Assembly (NCBI RefSeq): GCF_027111255.2
Contig: NZ_CP114285.2
Location: 3,038,001 to 3,102,000 of the forward strand
DNA: 64,000 bases
Direction of reading: 5' to 3'
From: Flavobacterium flavigenum
Lineage (GTDB): Bacteria; Bacteroidota; Bacteroidia; Flavobacteriales; Flavobacteriaceae
Both the position numbers and the translations under genes were made by a program. The notes under the pieces were generated by a model. That model was not told where the DNA came from and made no database searches. It saw only the letters and a list, made by a program, of their open reading frames with translations. This document shows positions 29,151 through 38,430 of the stretch, piece after piece (position 1 is the first letter of the stretch; each line of letters opens with the position of its first letter).

Positions 29151-29999
29151 TTAAGATCTTGACAACGCGATAATTAAGCGAATTACAATAACTATGACCG
29201 CAAAGATTGTCCAGCCCGAAACACCAGAAGAACCTCCTGAATGGTTTACTCTTTCTACTGTTGCATCAAGAGTGTCTTTATTTTTTCGGAACAAAGCATT
29301 CAGATCATAATTAATGGCATTATAGTTTACCAAAGATGAAATCATTGGACTCATTAGTTCATATCTAATTGCAGAATTACTATGCAAATTATAAACCTTG
29401 TTGTAAACCGCTTTAATTTTCTCATCTTTTTCAGTTGATCTAAAATGAGAAACTAAAACATAAAAACTGCGATATTTAAGAAATTCAACTGTTCTGTTTA
29501 TATCACTCAATTGCAAATTTCCATTAATTGAATCTATCGCAAAATCAAGCTTTTCAGATATTTTTTTGCTTAGATTTTCCATAGAATTTTCAGGAAGATA
29601 TTCTTTTACTGCCAAAAGATCATCAATATTATCGAATCGGTTCTGTGCTATTAATTCATTTAAAATCAAATCTAGATCTTTGGATAAAAATTTATCAATA
29701 AACGCCTGAACATCAGATTTACTTGAAGAAACTGTATAATCAGAATTAAATCTGTTTCGTGAATAATTCTTTTTAGAGAAAAAATTATATAAAATCCGAT
29801 TATTACAAATAAATAAAAGTTGCCCGGCAAAGTTATTCATGGCAAAAATTAAATTATCTCCAAGATCAGGCTTCACATTTGCATTACCTGATCGTTCAAT
29901 TTCAAATTGCTTTCTTGCTTTTTCAATGTCTTCAGAACTGAATTCTCTAAGGTTCTCCTTGTAAATGCCAGTATTTTCAAATAGTTCAATTATATTCAT
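29151..29999 (-). CDS. Hypothetical protein with C-terminal membrane anchor
   Basis: This 282-residue protein has a mainly helical soluble part (residues 1-250), a short serine/glycine linker (HSGGSSGVSG) and one hydrophobic segment (about residues 259-278, WTIFAVIVIVIRLIIALS), ending in RS. There is no signal peptide, so it is probably a tail-anchored inner-membrane protein facing the cytoplasm. I recognise no domain. It lies between trpS and dprA on the dprA strand, 72 bp downstream of dprA. Confidence 0.75.
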   Translation of the reverse strand: MNIIELFENTGIYKENLREFSSEDIEKARKQFEIERSGNANVKPDLGDNLIFAMNNFAGQLLFICNNRILYNFFSKKNYSRNRFNSDYTVSSSKSDVQAFIDKFLSKDLDLILNELIAQNRFDNIDDLLAVKEYLPENSMENLSKKISEKLDFAIDSINGNLQLSDINRTVEFLKYRSFYVLVSHFRSTEKDEKIKAVYNKVYNLHSNSAIRYELMSPMISSLVNYNAINYDLNALFRKNKDTLDATVERVNHSGGSSGVSGWTIFAVIVIVIRLIIALSRS

Positions 30000-30071
30000 T
30001 TAAGTATGATTTTTGGTTGAACAAATATATTCTTTATATCATTTAATCCAAATTTAAGTGTTAAAAAAAAC

Positions 30072-31172
30072 TTAAATAGCTTCAAACAGCTTTCCAGGCA
30101 AAGGTCTGATTAATCCTTTTAGTTCCATATTTAAAAGAATCCCTGATATTTTATAAATCGGAAATTCGCATTGGAGTGCAATTATATCGAGCAGTTCTTT
30201 TCCGTTTTTAATCAGGAAATCATAAATTTTTTGTTCTTCCTGTTCCAGTTCAATAAATAGTTGTTTCTGAACGGGTTTTATATCGCTTTTGATATCCCAA
30301 TTGAGCATGTAAACCAAATCAGCAGCACTAGTTAGTACATTCGCTTTTTGAGTTTTAATGAGTTGATTGCATCCCTGACTATATTTGTCAGTCACACGGC
30401 CGGGAACGGCAAAAACATCACGGTTATAATCATTCGCAATGTTGGCAGTAATAAGCGAACCTCCCCTATCAGCAGATTCTATTACAATTGTAGCTTCAGT
30501 CATGCCCGCAACGATCCGGTTTCGTCGAACAAAATTCTCTTTATCAGGATTGGTTGTGCTCCAGAACTCAGTTATAAAACCGCCATTCTCCTCCATTTTT
30601 GACATGTATTTTTTATGTGCTTTAGGATAAATTTGGTTTAATCCATGAGCTAAAACACCAATAGTCTGCAGTTTATTTTCTATTGCCAGCTGATGCGCCA
30701 CGATATCAACTCCATATGCAAAACCACTAACAATTATGGGATCTAAAGGAGCCAGATCTTCAATTAACGTCCTGCAAAATTCAATTCCGTATGAAGTAAT
30801 TTGCCTCGTGCCTACTATACTGATTATTCTCTTATTTTTTAGATTAATATTTCCGGCAGAAAAAATTAAAACCGGGCAATCAATACAATGTTTTAAACGA
30901 TCTGGATAATTTTCATCTTTAAAAAAAGAGACTTGAATATGGTTTTTAGTGATGAAATCTAGTTCCTTATTGGCCTTTTCGAAAACAGTTTTGTCTTTTA
31001 GATTCTTTAGTAATACTGAACCAACACCATCTATAGCAGCAATTTTATTCGTTTTTGCCTTGAAAATATCTTCGGCACTTCCAAAATTTGCTAATAATTT
31101 TTTAGCCATAATATCTCCAACGCCCTCTACCCGAAGTAAGGCTAATACATAAAATAAATCTTGTTCTGACAT
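30072..31172 (-). CDS. dprA: DNA processing protein DprA
   Basis: This 366-residue protein begins with a helix-hairpin-helix/SAM-like region (VEGVGDIMAKKLL, IDGVGSVLLKNL). The Rossmann-like DprA domain follows, with ISIVGTRQITSYG, SGFAYGVDIVAH, the RRNRIVAGM loop, ESADRGGSLITA and VFAVPGRVTDKYSQGCN. A C-terminal winged-helix DML1-like domain ends it. DprA loads RecA on incoming single-stranded DNA in transformation. A -7-like box TATATTTG lies on the minus strand at 31239-31232; the matching TTG is about 21 bases upstream, longer than usual. Confidence 0.95.
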   Translation of the reverse strand: MSEQDLFYVLALLRVEGVGDIMAKKLLANFGSAEDIFKAKTNKIAAIDGVGSVLLKNLKDKTVFEKANKELDFITKNHIQVSFFKDENYPDRLKHCIDCPVLIFSAGNINLKNKRIISIVGTRQITSYGIEFCRTLIEDLAPLDPIIVSGFAYGVDIVAHQLAIENKLQTIGVLAHGLNQIYPKAHKKYMSKMEENGGFITEFWSTTNPDKENFVRRNRIVAGMTEATIVIESADRGGSLITANIANDYNRDVFAVPGRVTDKYSQGCNQLIKTQKANVLTSAADLVYMLNWDIKSDIKPVQKQLFIELEQEEQKIYDFLIKNGKELLDIIALQCEFPIYKISGILLNMELKGLIRPLPGKLFEAI

Positions 31173-31381
31173 GGCTTGTATAATTTTTTAAAGGATGAAA
31201 TTTTTAAAAACAAGATTTGTTTTCGTTTTGGCAAATATAATAATTAGAAGTAAATTCTTTCAAAAAATAAACTTTTGAAAGTCAAAAATAATTAATCACA
31301 AAATGAAAAATAATGTAACTTGCTAAAAAATAAATACATATCAAAATATGCAGATTGTTAATAAAAATTGTGAATAAATTT

Positions 31382-31410
31382 TTGATAACTATATTGGATG
31401 CATAACTTTG
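31382..31410 (+). promoter_or_regulatory. Promoter of the HU/SPOR gene (TTG, 18 bases, TAACTTTG)
   Basis: TTG at 31382-31384 and TAACTTTG at 31403-31410 fit the Bacteroidetes consensus. An in-frame ATG at 31398 lies inside this promoter, which rules it out as the start in favour of the ATG at 31416. Confidence 0.75.
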
Positions 31411-31415
31411 TTACT

Positions 31416-32369
31416 ATGAAAATCGAAACTTACATCTCGCAGTTATTATATCGTTATCAGTGTGTAACGGTTCCAGGATTTGGTGCATTCTTAACAGAAA
31501 TGCAGCCGGCACAGCTCAATGAAAGCACAAATTCGTTTTTTCCACCTAAGAAAATGGTCTCCTTCAACAGTCAAATTAAAAATAATGATGGCTTGTTGGC
31601 TAATCATATAGCTAATACAGAAAAAACATCGTATGGTTTTGCTGTTAGTGCGATTGCTTTTGAAATTTTAAATTGGAAAAAGGCTTTAGAAGAAGATGGA
31701 ATTTTATATTTAAAAAATATTGGTGAAATTCGTTTGAATAGTGATAACAATTTAGTTTTCAGTCCAAACCAGCAAAATAATTACTTGACAACTTCATTTG
31801 GATTGAGTCCTTTTGTTTCGCCTTTGGTAAAAAGAGAAAATTTCGAGAAAGAAATTCAAAGAATTGAGGAGAAAGAACCTGCATATGACGAAGAAAGAAA
31901 ATCTTCAAATTCGTATTTAAAATATGCTGCAATATTTGTTTTGGGTCTTGGAATTACCGGAAGCATCGGATATCCACTTTATCAACAAGAAATTGCAACA
32001 CAAACGCTTGTTGTTGAAAGCACTGTACAAAAAAAGGTACAGAACAAAATTCAGGAAGCTACCTTCATGATCCAGAATCCTTTACCGGCAGTAACGCTGT
32101 CTGTAGATACTTCAAAAACAGAAACTGTTGAAAAGACAATGCCATATCATATTATTGCAGGTGCTTTTAGAAGTGAACAAAATGCTAAAAAAGCATATAA
32201 TCAACTAATAAAAAATGGCTATGATGCCAGGATGCTTGGTGAAAATAAACACGGATTATTTCCTGTTTTGTATGGAAGTTACGCGACTATGGCTGAAGCT
32301 GAAAAAGCACAAAAAGAAATACAAAAGGCTGAAAATCCGGATGCCTGGATATTAGTTGAAAATTTATAA
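31416..32369 (+). CDS. HU-CCDC81-like and SPOR domain membrane protein
   Basis: This 317-residue protein starts at MKIETYISQLLYRYQCVTVPGFGAF. Residues 1-125 form the HU-CCDC81-like pair of domains found in Bacteroidetes proteins. A transmembrane helix follows (SSNSYLKYAAIFVLGLGITG, residues about 165-190), then a linker and a C-terminal SPOR domain (YHIIAGAFRSEQNAKKAYNQ to WILVENL, residues about 240-317). SPOR domains bind denuded peptidoglycan at division sites, so the protein may link a cytoplasmic HU-like domain to the septal wall. The start is decided by the promoter just upstream. It diverges from dprA. Confidence 0.88.
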   Translation: MKIETYISQLLYRYQCVTVPGFGAFLTEMQPAQLNESTNSFFPPKKMVSFNSQIKNNDGLLANHIANTEKTSYGFAVSAIAFEILNWKKALEEDGILYLKNIGEIRLNSDNNLVFSPNQQNNYLTTSFGLSPFVSPLVKRENFEKEIQRIEEKEPAYDEERKSSNSYLKYAAIFVLGLGITGSIGYPLYQQEIATQTLVVESTVQKKVQNKIQEATFMIQNPLPAVTLSVDTSKTETVEKTMPYHIIAGAFRSEQNAKKAYNQLIKNGYDARMLGENKHGLFPVLYGSYATMAEAEKAQKEIQKAENPDAWILVENL

Positions 32370-32426
32370 TGCCAGACGTAAAAGTACATTCATTTTGTTA
32401 TTTACTTTAAAAACAAAAAAAAGATT

Positions 32427-32828
32427 ATGAAATTTACCATTCGAGTATTTTTAATTGTATGCCTTTTTTTAACCTCACAAGGCTATTATGCACAGCAAAC
32501 ACCTGTTCAATCAGAAAAAGCGATTCAGGAGGCTAAAAAAGCTAAAGAATATCAAAATAAAGTAGATAAAGAGCAGAAAAAAATTGACAAGCATCAGCGA
32601 GAGGTTAAAACCGCAGAAAAATCTATTAAGAAAACAGAAAAGAAAATAGAAAAACAAAAATCTGCAAATCAAAAAACGGAAAGTCAAATTGAATCCAGCA
32701 AAAATTCTGAAGAAGAAATTCAGAAACTAAAAATAAAATCTACCAAACAAAAGCTTGAAATAGATAAACTGGAGCTCAAATTATTACAACAAAAAAAAGA
32801 ATTAGACCAAATTAGAACGTCTTTTTAA
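32427..32828 (+). CDS. Exported coiled-coil protein, unknown function
   Basis: This 133-residue protein has a signal peptide (residues 1-22, ending GYYAQQ). Almost all the rest (about residues 30-130) is a lysine/glutamate-rich coiled coil with heptad-like spacing. No lipobox is seen, so it is probably periplasmic. It follows the HU/SPOR gene by 57 bp and ends at a terminator, suggesting one transcript for the two. Confidence 0.75.
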   Translation: MKFTIRVFLIVCLFLTSQGYYAQQTPVQSEKAIQEAKKAKEYQNKVDKEQKKIDKHQREVKTAEKSIKKTEKKIEKQKSANQKTESQIESSKNSEEEIQKLKIKSTKQKLEIDKLELKLLQQKKELDQIRTSF

Positions 32829-32831
32829 TAC

Positions 32832-32866
32832 AAAAAAATCCTATTCTGAGCGAATAGGATTTTTTG
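32832..32866. terminator. Bidirectional terminator
   Basis: A 14-bp perfect stem (AAAAAATCCTATTC at 32833-32846 with its complement at 32852-32865) has A-run and T-run flanks. It ends the coiled-coil gene on the plus strand and the gene at 32868-33629 on the minus strand. Confidence 0.88.
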
Positions 32867-32880
32867 TTTAACGTGGAACA
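32865..32880. promoter_or_regulatory. Degenerate parS-like site
   Basis: TGTTTAACGTGGAACA differs from the exact sites near mnmG at one base of the palindrome. It overlaps the last codons and stop of the gene at 32868-33629. Confidence 0.4.
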
Positions 32881-33629
32881 ATTTCAGCGTCCTGGGAAAG
32901 AATTACTTTTTTGTTTTGGTAAATAGTCAAACCTGCCGGAGCAGTACCATTTTCTCGTAGAGGCGATATATGACATTCGTAAATATATTCTCCTTTTTTA
33001 AATTCAAATCGATGATTTCCTCCATTTCCATCTAAAATCAACTTTCCCTTAGTAATTACCAAATCAGGTACTTCACTCATTGCTTTTTTTATCGACCAGG
33101 ATGCATAACGGTAATTCTCATTTCCTAAATCATCTATTCTGATCCGGAACTTGCTGGTTTCTAATACACATTCAGGTGCTTTAAACTTTGCTATTGAAGA
33201 ATGCAATTTTGCTTTCTCTTTAGCAATTATTTTGCTTTTCAAATCCTTTTCGAATTTAGACTGGTAATTTATCGAAATCAGGCGTCCGTCTGTATCAAAC
33301 CATACTGTGCCCTGATTAAGCACAATACCTCTCCAGCCCATTTCTGACCAGTCTTTCACAGGATTAGATTTTACGATTTCATTCTTTAGGACATCATCAA
33401 AAATCTCATCGTATCGCTTTATGAATTCAGTTTTGTTTTTGATTGTTGGTATTGGATATTCCCTTTTGAAAGGATACGAAATCATATCCGCGACAGCCTC
33501 TTTTTTATCATTTTTTACATTGTTGATGAACGTCTTTATGAACTTTTGATATCCAGGTTTTAAATCCTGGCCTAAAGCTAAATTTGAGAATACGCCAAGG
33601 AATAATAGAATTATGATTTTAAATTTCAT
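32868..33629 (-). CDS. Exported protein, unknown function
   Basis: This 253-residue protein has a signal peptide (residues 1-20, ending LALGQ). Residues about 25-130 are helical and resemble the small alpha-beta fold of many periplasmic proteins (FINNVKNDKKEAVADMISYP, MGWRGIVLNQGTVWFDTDG). The C-terminal 100 residues are beta-rich (FRIRIDDLGNENYRYASW, YECHISPLRENGTAPAG). I know no function. The last codons overlap a parS-like palindrome. Confidence 0.75.
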   Translation of the reverse strand: MKFKIIILLFLGVFSNLALGQDLKPGYQKFIKTFINNVKNDKKEAVADMISYPFKREYPIPTIKNKTEFIKRYDEIFDDVLKNEIVKSNPVKDWSEMGWRGIVLNQGTVWFDTDGRLISINYQSKFEKDLKSKIIAKEKAKLHSSIAKFKAPECVLETSKFRIRIDDLGNENYRYASWSIKKAMSEVPDLVITKGKLILDGNGGNHRFEFKKGEYIYECHISPLRENGTAPAGLTIYQNKKVILSQDAEIVPR

Positions 33630-33647
33630 TTTTTATAAAATAATCTG

Positions 33648-33663
33648 TGTTTTACGTGAAACA
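33648..33663. promoter_or_regulatory. parS-like palindrome
   Basis: TGTTTTACGTGAAACA has one mismatch to the general bacterial parS consensus TGTTTCACGTGAAACA. It lies in the short gap between the helicase gene and the exported-protein gene. With the cluster near mnmG about 7 kb away, a ParB site is plausible. Confidence 0.5.
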
Positions 33664-33679
33664 TTTAACTTAAAGATAC

Positions 33680-35977
33680 TTAATTTATACTTGCTTTGAA
33701 CATTTTTAACTCATCCCAGGTAAATTCATCACCGTGTTTTTCTTTTAATCCGTTTAGGGATTCCTCCTGATAAAATTCAAAAGCATCACGCAGTGCCAGT
33801 ATCTTATCGTACGGTAGAACATCCGAGATTTCGATTTTTTTTGCCTGAATCAATTTAACCAAATGCATTTCAATAGTTTGTACAGTAAGCTTACGCATTC
33901 GGGCAATATCCTGAACCGAATTTTTCTCGATCCACAAATCGTATGTTTCTTCTACAGTAGTTTTCTTAACTGTTTTTGGGTCGTTTTTATCTAATTTTTT
34001 TGCAGTATAGCGCATAACTGGCTCATCAAGTTTGAAAATATCAGTATTACTCATTTGAAACTCCTCACGTATTTTCGAAATCTTATCTGATTTGTAATTT
34101 TTAATCGCTGTAGACGTTAATTTTTCCCTGCAGATGGTTTCTCCCGAAACAACTATTTCGATCAGTAATTTGGCCTTCATTAAGTGTAAAACAGCCTTTG
34201 TCTGAAGATCATCCAATAACGCTAATTCTTCATAAAATTCTTTTACTTTTTTGAATTTCTGAATTTCAGCCATTTTCTGAAGAAGATCTGTAACCAATTT
34301 ATCCATTGGTTTAAAAAAATAATCATAAGCCGCCACTACCCTTTCCTGAACAAAAAATAAATCAACAGTTTCTTTACTAAAAATTTTATTGAGCTGCTGC
34401 ACAAATTTTTGCGAAGGGTTAATGAGTAATTCAATTATTTCAAGACGTTTATGAGCCCAAACGGAATGTTTTGATTTTTCGGAATTAGCAGCATTTTCGT
34501 TATAACTAAATCTGTGATTACGCCATTCCTGAGCTAAATCAGACCAGTTAAAACTGTTAATCAAATAGTTATGAATAAAATTCTTGGTTTCGAAGTGCAA
34601 CTGTTTTTCTAAAATATCTTCAGTTGCTTTATTCAAAGCATAATCCATTACATCCTGATCGTTTGAAATACCATTCATTTGAAGCGGAGAAAGCAAAATA
34701 AGCCCTTTTAAGGACGTTAAACGAGACAATGCAACATATGCCTGCCCGGGCAAAAAAACCTGCGATACATCAAGCGCAGCTTTCTCAAAAGTCAAACCCT
34801 GACTTTTGTGTACTGTAATCGCCCAGGCTAATTTGAGCGGGTAATGCGCAAAAGTCCCTAAAACCTCCTCTTCTATTTCTTTTGTAAGCTCATTTATTTT
34901 GTAGCGAATGTTTTTCCATTCGTATTTTTCGACCTCAATTGTTTTATTCTCTTCCGGAAAATGCACAAAGATTTCTTCTGCCGAAAGTGATTTTACAACA
35001 CCCATCTTTCCGTTAAAATATCTTTTATCAAAAGATAGATCGTTTTTGACAAACATAACCTGTGCCCCTACCTTCAATTTCAGATTTTCTTCAACCGGAA
35101 AGATCTTTTCGGGAAAATCGCCAACAATAAAAGGCTGATAAGCATATTCATTTCCGGCCAAATCTCCAATTGCCTGTTCGTTGATCGAATCAGCCTTTGC
35201 ATTGTGAGTTGTGAGCGTAATATAACCGGGATTATTTTTCAAATCAAAATCTGGTTTGACATATTCGTTTAAAATTTGAATATCCTCAGGCGTAATCTGA
35301 TTATTTCGAAGATTATTCAAAACGGAGATAAAAGAATCATCAGTCTGTCTATAAATCTTAGATAATTCTATATAAAGCGGTGGATTTTGCTGAATTACAT
35401 GCGAATGAAAAAAGAATTTTCCTTTGTAATAATTCCGTAATGTTCGCCATTCTTCGTCCCGAATGACTGGCGGTAATTGTAGTAAATCCCCAATAAAAAG
35501 CACCTGAACACCTCCAAAAGCCTGCGTATTTTTCCGTACTGTCTGCATCATAAAATCTATAGCATCCAGTAAATCAGCGCGTAACATACTTACTTCATCA
35601 ATAATCAGCAATTCCATATTACGGATCACATTACGTTTTACATTATTCATTTTGAAATGCCTGCGTAAAGTTTCCTTATTTTCAAATTTAACCGTTTCTG
35701 TAAACTGGGAATTGTCTTCATATGACGGAATAAAAGCCGAAAAAGGCAATTGAAACATTGAGTGAATCGTTACTCCGCCAGCATTTAAAGCAGCGATTCC
35801 TGTAGGGGCAACAACCACTGTATTTTTATGCGTAGTGGCGATAATTTCACGTAAAAGCGTGGTTTTGCCTGTTCCCGCTTTGCCTGTCAGGAATATCGAT
35901 TTCTGCGTTTGATTGATGAATTGTAAAGTGTAAGCAGCTGCTTCTGAGACGTTTTGCATTTGGCGTATATTGAACAC
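33680..35977 (-). CDS. PIF1-like DNA helicase with C-terminal HTH domain
   Basis: This is a 765-residue superfamily 1B helicase. Walker A is GKAGTGKTT near residue 37, motif Ia is VVVAPTGIAALNAGG, motif II is LLIIDEVSML, motif III is VLFIGDLLQLPPV, motif V is AWAITVHKSQGLTFEKA and motif VI is YVALSRLTSLKG. The last 200 residues end in a helix-turn-helix_40-like region (SVQDIARMRKLTVQTIEMHL). It probably unwinds DNA 5'-3' during replication or repair. The first ATG is used; a second ATG six codons in is an alternative. Confidence 0.9.
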   Translation of the reverse strand: MFNIRQMQNVSEAAAYTLQFINQTQKSIFLTGKAGTGKTTLLREIIATTHKNTVVVAPTGIAALNAGGVTIHSMFQLPFSAFIPSYEDNSQFTETVKFENKETLRRHFKMNNVKRNVIRNMELLIIDEVSMLRADLLDAIDFMMQTVRKNTQAFGGVQVLFIGDLLQLPPVIRDEEWRTLRNYYKGKFFFHSHVIQQNPPLYIELSKIYRQTDDSFISVLNNLRNNQITPEDIQILNEYVKPDFDLKNNPGYITLTTHNAKADSINEQAIGDLAGNEYAYQPFIVGDFPEKIFPVEENLKLKVGAQVMFVKNDLSFDKRYFNGKMGVVKSLSAEEIFVHFPEENKTIEVEKYEWKNIRYKINELTKEIEEEVLGTFAHYPLKLAWAITVHKSQGLTFEKAALDVSQVFLPGQAYVALSRLTSLKGLILLSPLQMNGISNDQDVMDYALNKATEDILEKQLHFETKNFIHNYLINSFNWSDLAQEWRNHRFSYNENAANSEKSKHSVWAHKRLEIIELLINPSQKFVQQLNKIFSKETVDLFFVQERVVAAYDYFFKPMDKLVTDLLQKMAEIQKFKKVKEFYEELALLDDLQTKAVLHLMKAKLLIEIVVSGETICREKLTSTAIKNYKSDKISKIREEFQMSNTDIFKLDEPVMRYTAKKLDKNDPKTVKKTTVEETYDLWIEKNSVQDIARMRKLTVQTIEMHLVKLIQAKKIEISDVLPYDKILALRDAFEFYQEESLNGLKEKHGDEFTWDELKMFKASIN

Positions 35978-36002
35978 TAAAAGTATCGCATTTTTATAAA
36001 AT

Positions 36003-36037
36003 AAAAAAACCTAAATCTGTTGCTAGATTTAGGTTTT
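36003..36037 (-). terminator. Terminator downstream of the OmpH-like gene
   Basis: The arms AAAACCTAAATCT (36006-36018) and AGATTTAGGTTTT (36025-36037) form a 13-bp stem with a 6-base loop, followed on the minus strand by a T-run. It lies between the OmpH-like stop (36061) and the helicase start. Confidence 0.82.
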
Positions 36038-36060
36038 AGAATAGTTAGTTATTTTGGTTA

Positions 36061-36636
36061 TTATTTCTTAGCCTCTTCTTTCGTTGCAGCTTTGTCATCT
36101 GCTTTTGGCTCAGCTTTATACTTATCGTTCAAAGCCTTAATAATTTCTTTTGTAATGTCATATTTGTCTTCTGCATATAATACAGTTGCAGCATCACCTG
36201 TACCGTAGATATATGAATATCCGTTTTTCTTACCGTAATCTTTAATGAATTTTTTCACACCACTAACAAGAGAATCCATTTCAACTCCGCTTTCTTGCTG
36301 TAATTGCTGAGCTAACTGTTGTTGAGCATACCCCAATTGTTGTTCTCTTTTTTGCAATTCAGCACCTCTTTGTTGTGCCCAGGCCTGACCGTTTGCCTGT
36401 GCCTGACTTTGAAAATTAGCAGCATCTTGTTTGAAACGATTTATCTCAGCTTGCAGTTGTCTTCCTTTTTCTTCTGATTGGGCTTTGTATTTTGCTTCAA
36501 GGTCTTTTGCTTCAGTATACTCTTTCATCAAAACCGAAGTATCTACGTAAGCTGTTTTTACTTCCTTTACTTCAGCTGTTTTGTTACATGAAACAACGAA
36601 AACCGAAAGTGCGATAATTACTAATGCTTTTTTCAT
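36061..36636 (-). CDS. OmpH/Skp-family lipoprotein
   Basis: This 191-residue protein has a lipoprotein signal (VFVVSCNK, Cys near residue 17). The body is the Skp/OmpH fold: a short beta part (VKTAYVDTSVLMKEY), two long helices rich in glutamine and alanine (residues about 40-125) and a final beta segment (YSYIYGTGDAATVLYAE, DITKEIIKALND). Skp-type chaperones hold unfolded outer-membrane proteins in the periplasm. The Q/A-rich coil and the lipid anchor are typical of Bacteroidetes variants. The C-terminal lysine/alanine tail is low-complexity. Confidence 0.88.
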   Translation of the reverse strand: MKKALVIIALSVFVVSCNKTAEVKEVKTAYVDTSVLMKEYTEAKDLEAKYKAQSEEKGRQLQAEINRFKQDAANFQSQAQANGQAWAQQRGAELQKREQQLGYAQQQLAQQLQQESGVEMDSLVSGVKKFIKDYGKKNGYSYIYGTGDAATVLYAEDKYDITKEIIKALNDKYKAEPKADDKAATKEEAKK

Positions 36637-36882
36637 TTTTATGAATTTCTATTTTTTAATGTATGGATGACAAAAATATAAAAAAATAAATAGCATCGAC
36701 ATAAAGTTTAAAAATTGGACAATTTTTATGATATTAATTTTATTTATCAGAGAAAAAACAACGATAAATAAACATTATTAAAATCGGCTTTAATAGCTCG
36801 ATTTAAAGGCGATTTCAAAAAAAATCCGATATTTCTCCTCGATTAAGCCGAAATATCGGCTTAAATAAGCTTAAAATGCGTT

Positions 36883-37731
36883 TTAGTTGTTTTTTAAGAC
36901 ATAAATGTGTGATGAATACTCTTTTGTACTTGATGCTTTTAAATTCGATCGTAAACCCACGAAAAATGCTTTTATAAAATTCATTTTTCCGGTTTTATAT
37001 TTTTCAGAAAGTAAACTCACATAAAAAGAATCAAATTTCATCGGAAGCACTTTTTCCAATTTCATGTCGACTTTTTCGAACAGCGATTTTATGGCTTTTT
37101 TAGAGAAATGCCAAAAATGAATTGGCACATCAAAAGCTGCCCAAAATTCTCCGTAATGTTTTGCGTCATACGATTTGAAATTTGGAACCGCAACAATTAA
37201 TGTTCCAGTTGGCTTCAATAATCGCTTCAATTCCTGAATTTGTAATTCCAAATTTGGAACATGTTCCAAAACGTGCCACATCGTAATTAAGTCAAAAGAA
37301 TTATTTTCGAGTTCGCTGATTTCTTCTACAAACTCAATTCCTTTTTTCTTTGCAATTTCTTTTGCTCTTTCGCTTGGTTCTACCCCAATAGTTTTCCAGC
37401 CATCATTTTTTGCTGTCAATAAAAAATCTCCGGTCCCGGCACCAATGTCTAAAAGTTGCCCTTTTTGAAATTGCTCGGAATTAATCAAATTCAGTTTATT
37501 TTTTAAAGCGATGTTTTTTACAAAATGATAGGCTTTTTCAAAAACTGAACGTTTGTTATCTGTATGCGAAATATAATCTTCGCTTTCATAATATCTTCCT
37601 AAGTTTTGTAAATCTGGCTGCGGAGATGTAATCAGCATATCCAAATCTTCATCATAATACAATTCAAAAATTTCTTTAGAAACCGAATGATCTTTTACAG
37701 TAAGAAAATGTTTTTTGTTTAAAACGTCCAT
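36883..37731 (-). CDS. Class I SAM-dependent methyltransferase
   Basis: This 282-residue protein has an N-terminal region of about 80 residues, then a Rossmann methyltransferase fold: motif I LLDIGAGTGDFLLTA, acidic loop GVEPSERA, motif II/III MWHVLEHVPN and LLKPTGTLIVAVPNF. The early lines (SKEIFELYYDEDLDMLITSP) resemble sugar or lipid methyltransferases with a degenerate zinc-binding N-terminus, here without cysteines. Substrate unknown. A 9-bp stem lies at 36843-36864 downstream without a T-run. Confidence 0.85.
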   Translation of the reverse strand: MDVLNKKHFLTVKDHSVSKEIFELYYDEDLDMLITSPQPDLQNLGRYYESEDYISHTDNKRSVFEKAYHFVKNIALKNKLNLINSEQFQKGQLLDIGAGTGDFLLTAKNDGWKTIGVEPSERAKEIAKKKGIEFVEEISELENNSFDLITMWHVLEHVPNLELQIQELKRLLKPTGTLIVAVPNFKSYDAKHYGEFWAAFDVPIHFWHFSKKAIKSLFEKVDMKLEKVLPMKFDSFYVSLLSEKYKTGKMNFIKAFFVGLRSNLKASSTKEYSSHIYVLKNN

Positions 37732-37806
37732 TTATAATTTTATGTTTTTGATTTAATTTCATAGTAAACCCTAAAAACGAAAGTTCCATTTTTAGTGTCT
37801 GTTGTT

Positions 37807-38313
37807 TTATTTATTTTGAATGTTCCAGTTTATTTTGACACCAGACATTTTCTGATTTTCAATTCTTGTTTCTGCACAGATTGTAAATCCGTTTTTGATA
37901 TAAAACAACAAAGGAGATTTATAAAATTCCTTATTTTGCTTTACATTATTTTCGTGATCAACAACCCAACCGTTCAAATCTTCTTTGTTCTTTTTTAATT
38001 CATTCATCAATAAAGATCCTTTTCCTGTTCCCTGAATTTCTTTATCTAAAATTATTGCAAACCAATCTTCACCGTCTCTTAAAAAAGTAAATGCCCAGCC
38101 TTTTGTTTTACCTTCATCGTTAATTAGAAAGTAATGCTGTTTTTCAGTCAAAGGATCAAGATAAACATCGAATTCGTCAATAGTTTGATAATTCAATTTT
38201 TGTGCATATTCATTATTCCAAAGCTGCAATAAGACTTCTTTATCTTCATCAGACAAAATTTCTCTTTCAACAATTTTTATAAAATTGAATTTAAATTTCA
38301 GCTCTTTTGTCAT
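37807..38313 (-). CDS. GNAT-family N-acetyltransferase
   Basis: This 168-residue protein has the GNAT core: WAFTFLRDGEDWFAIILDKEIQGTGKGSLLMNELKK, where Q-G-T-G-K-G matches the acetyl-CoA pyrophosphate loop, followed by LNGWVVDHENNVKQN and FYIKNGF. Its substrate is unknown. The ATG at 38313 lies inside the left arm of a 27-bp inverted repeat (38308-38409), so the first residues MT come from a repeat element. A start further in would drop part of the fold's first strand, so I keep this one. Confidence 0.8.
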   Translation of the reverse strand: MTKELKFKFNFIKIVEREILSDEDKEVLLQLWNNEYAQKLNYQTIDEFDVYLDPLTEKQHYFLINDEGKTKGWAFTFLRDGEDWFAIILDKEIQGTGKGSLLMNELKKNKEDLNGWVVDHENNVKQNKEFYKSPLLFYIKNGFTICAETRIENQKMSGVKINWNIQNK

Positions 38314-38409
38314 TCCGAGGAACGAGGAATCTTCGTAAGTAACTCCACAATTTAAAGAACAAAACTTTGTCGATCTAGCAATGAAGATTCCTCGTTCCTC
38401 GGAATGACA
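38308..38409. repeat. Palindromic intergenic element with 27-bp perfect arms
   Basis: The left arm (38308-38334) is the exact reverse complement of the right arm (38383-38409), with 48 bases between. The outer ends read TGTCATTCCGAGG. The form matches a class of mobile palindromic elements common between Flavobacterium genes. The left arm contains the start codon of the GNAT gene. Confidence 0.85.
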
Positions 38410-38430
38410 AACTATATTAATTTCAAAACA

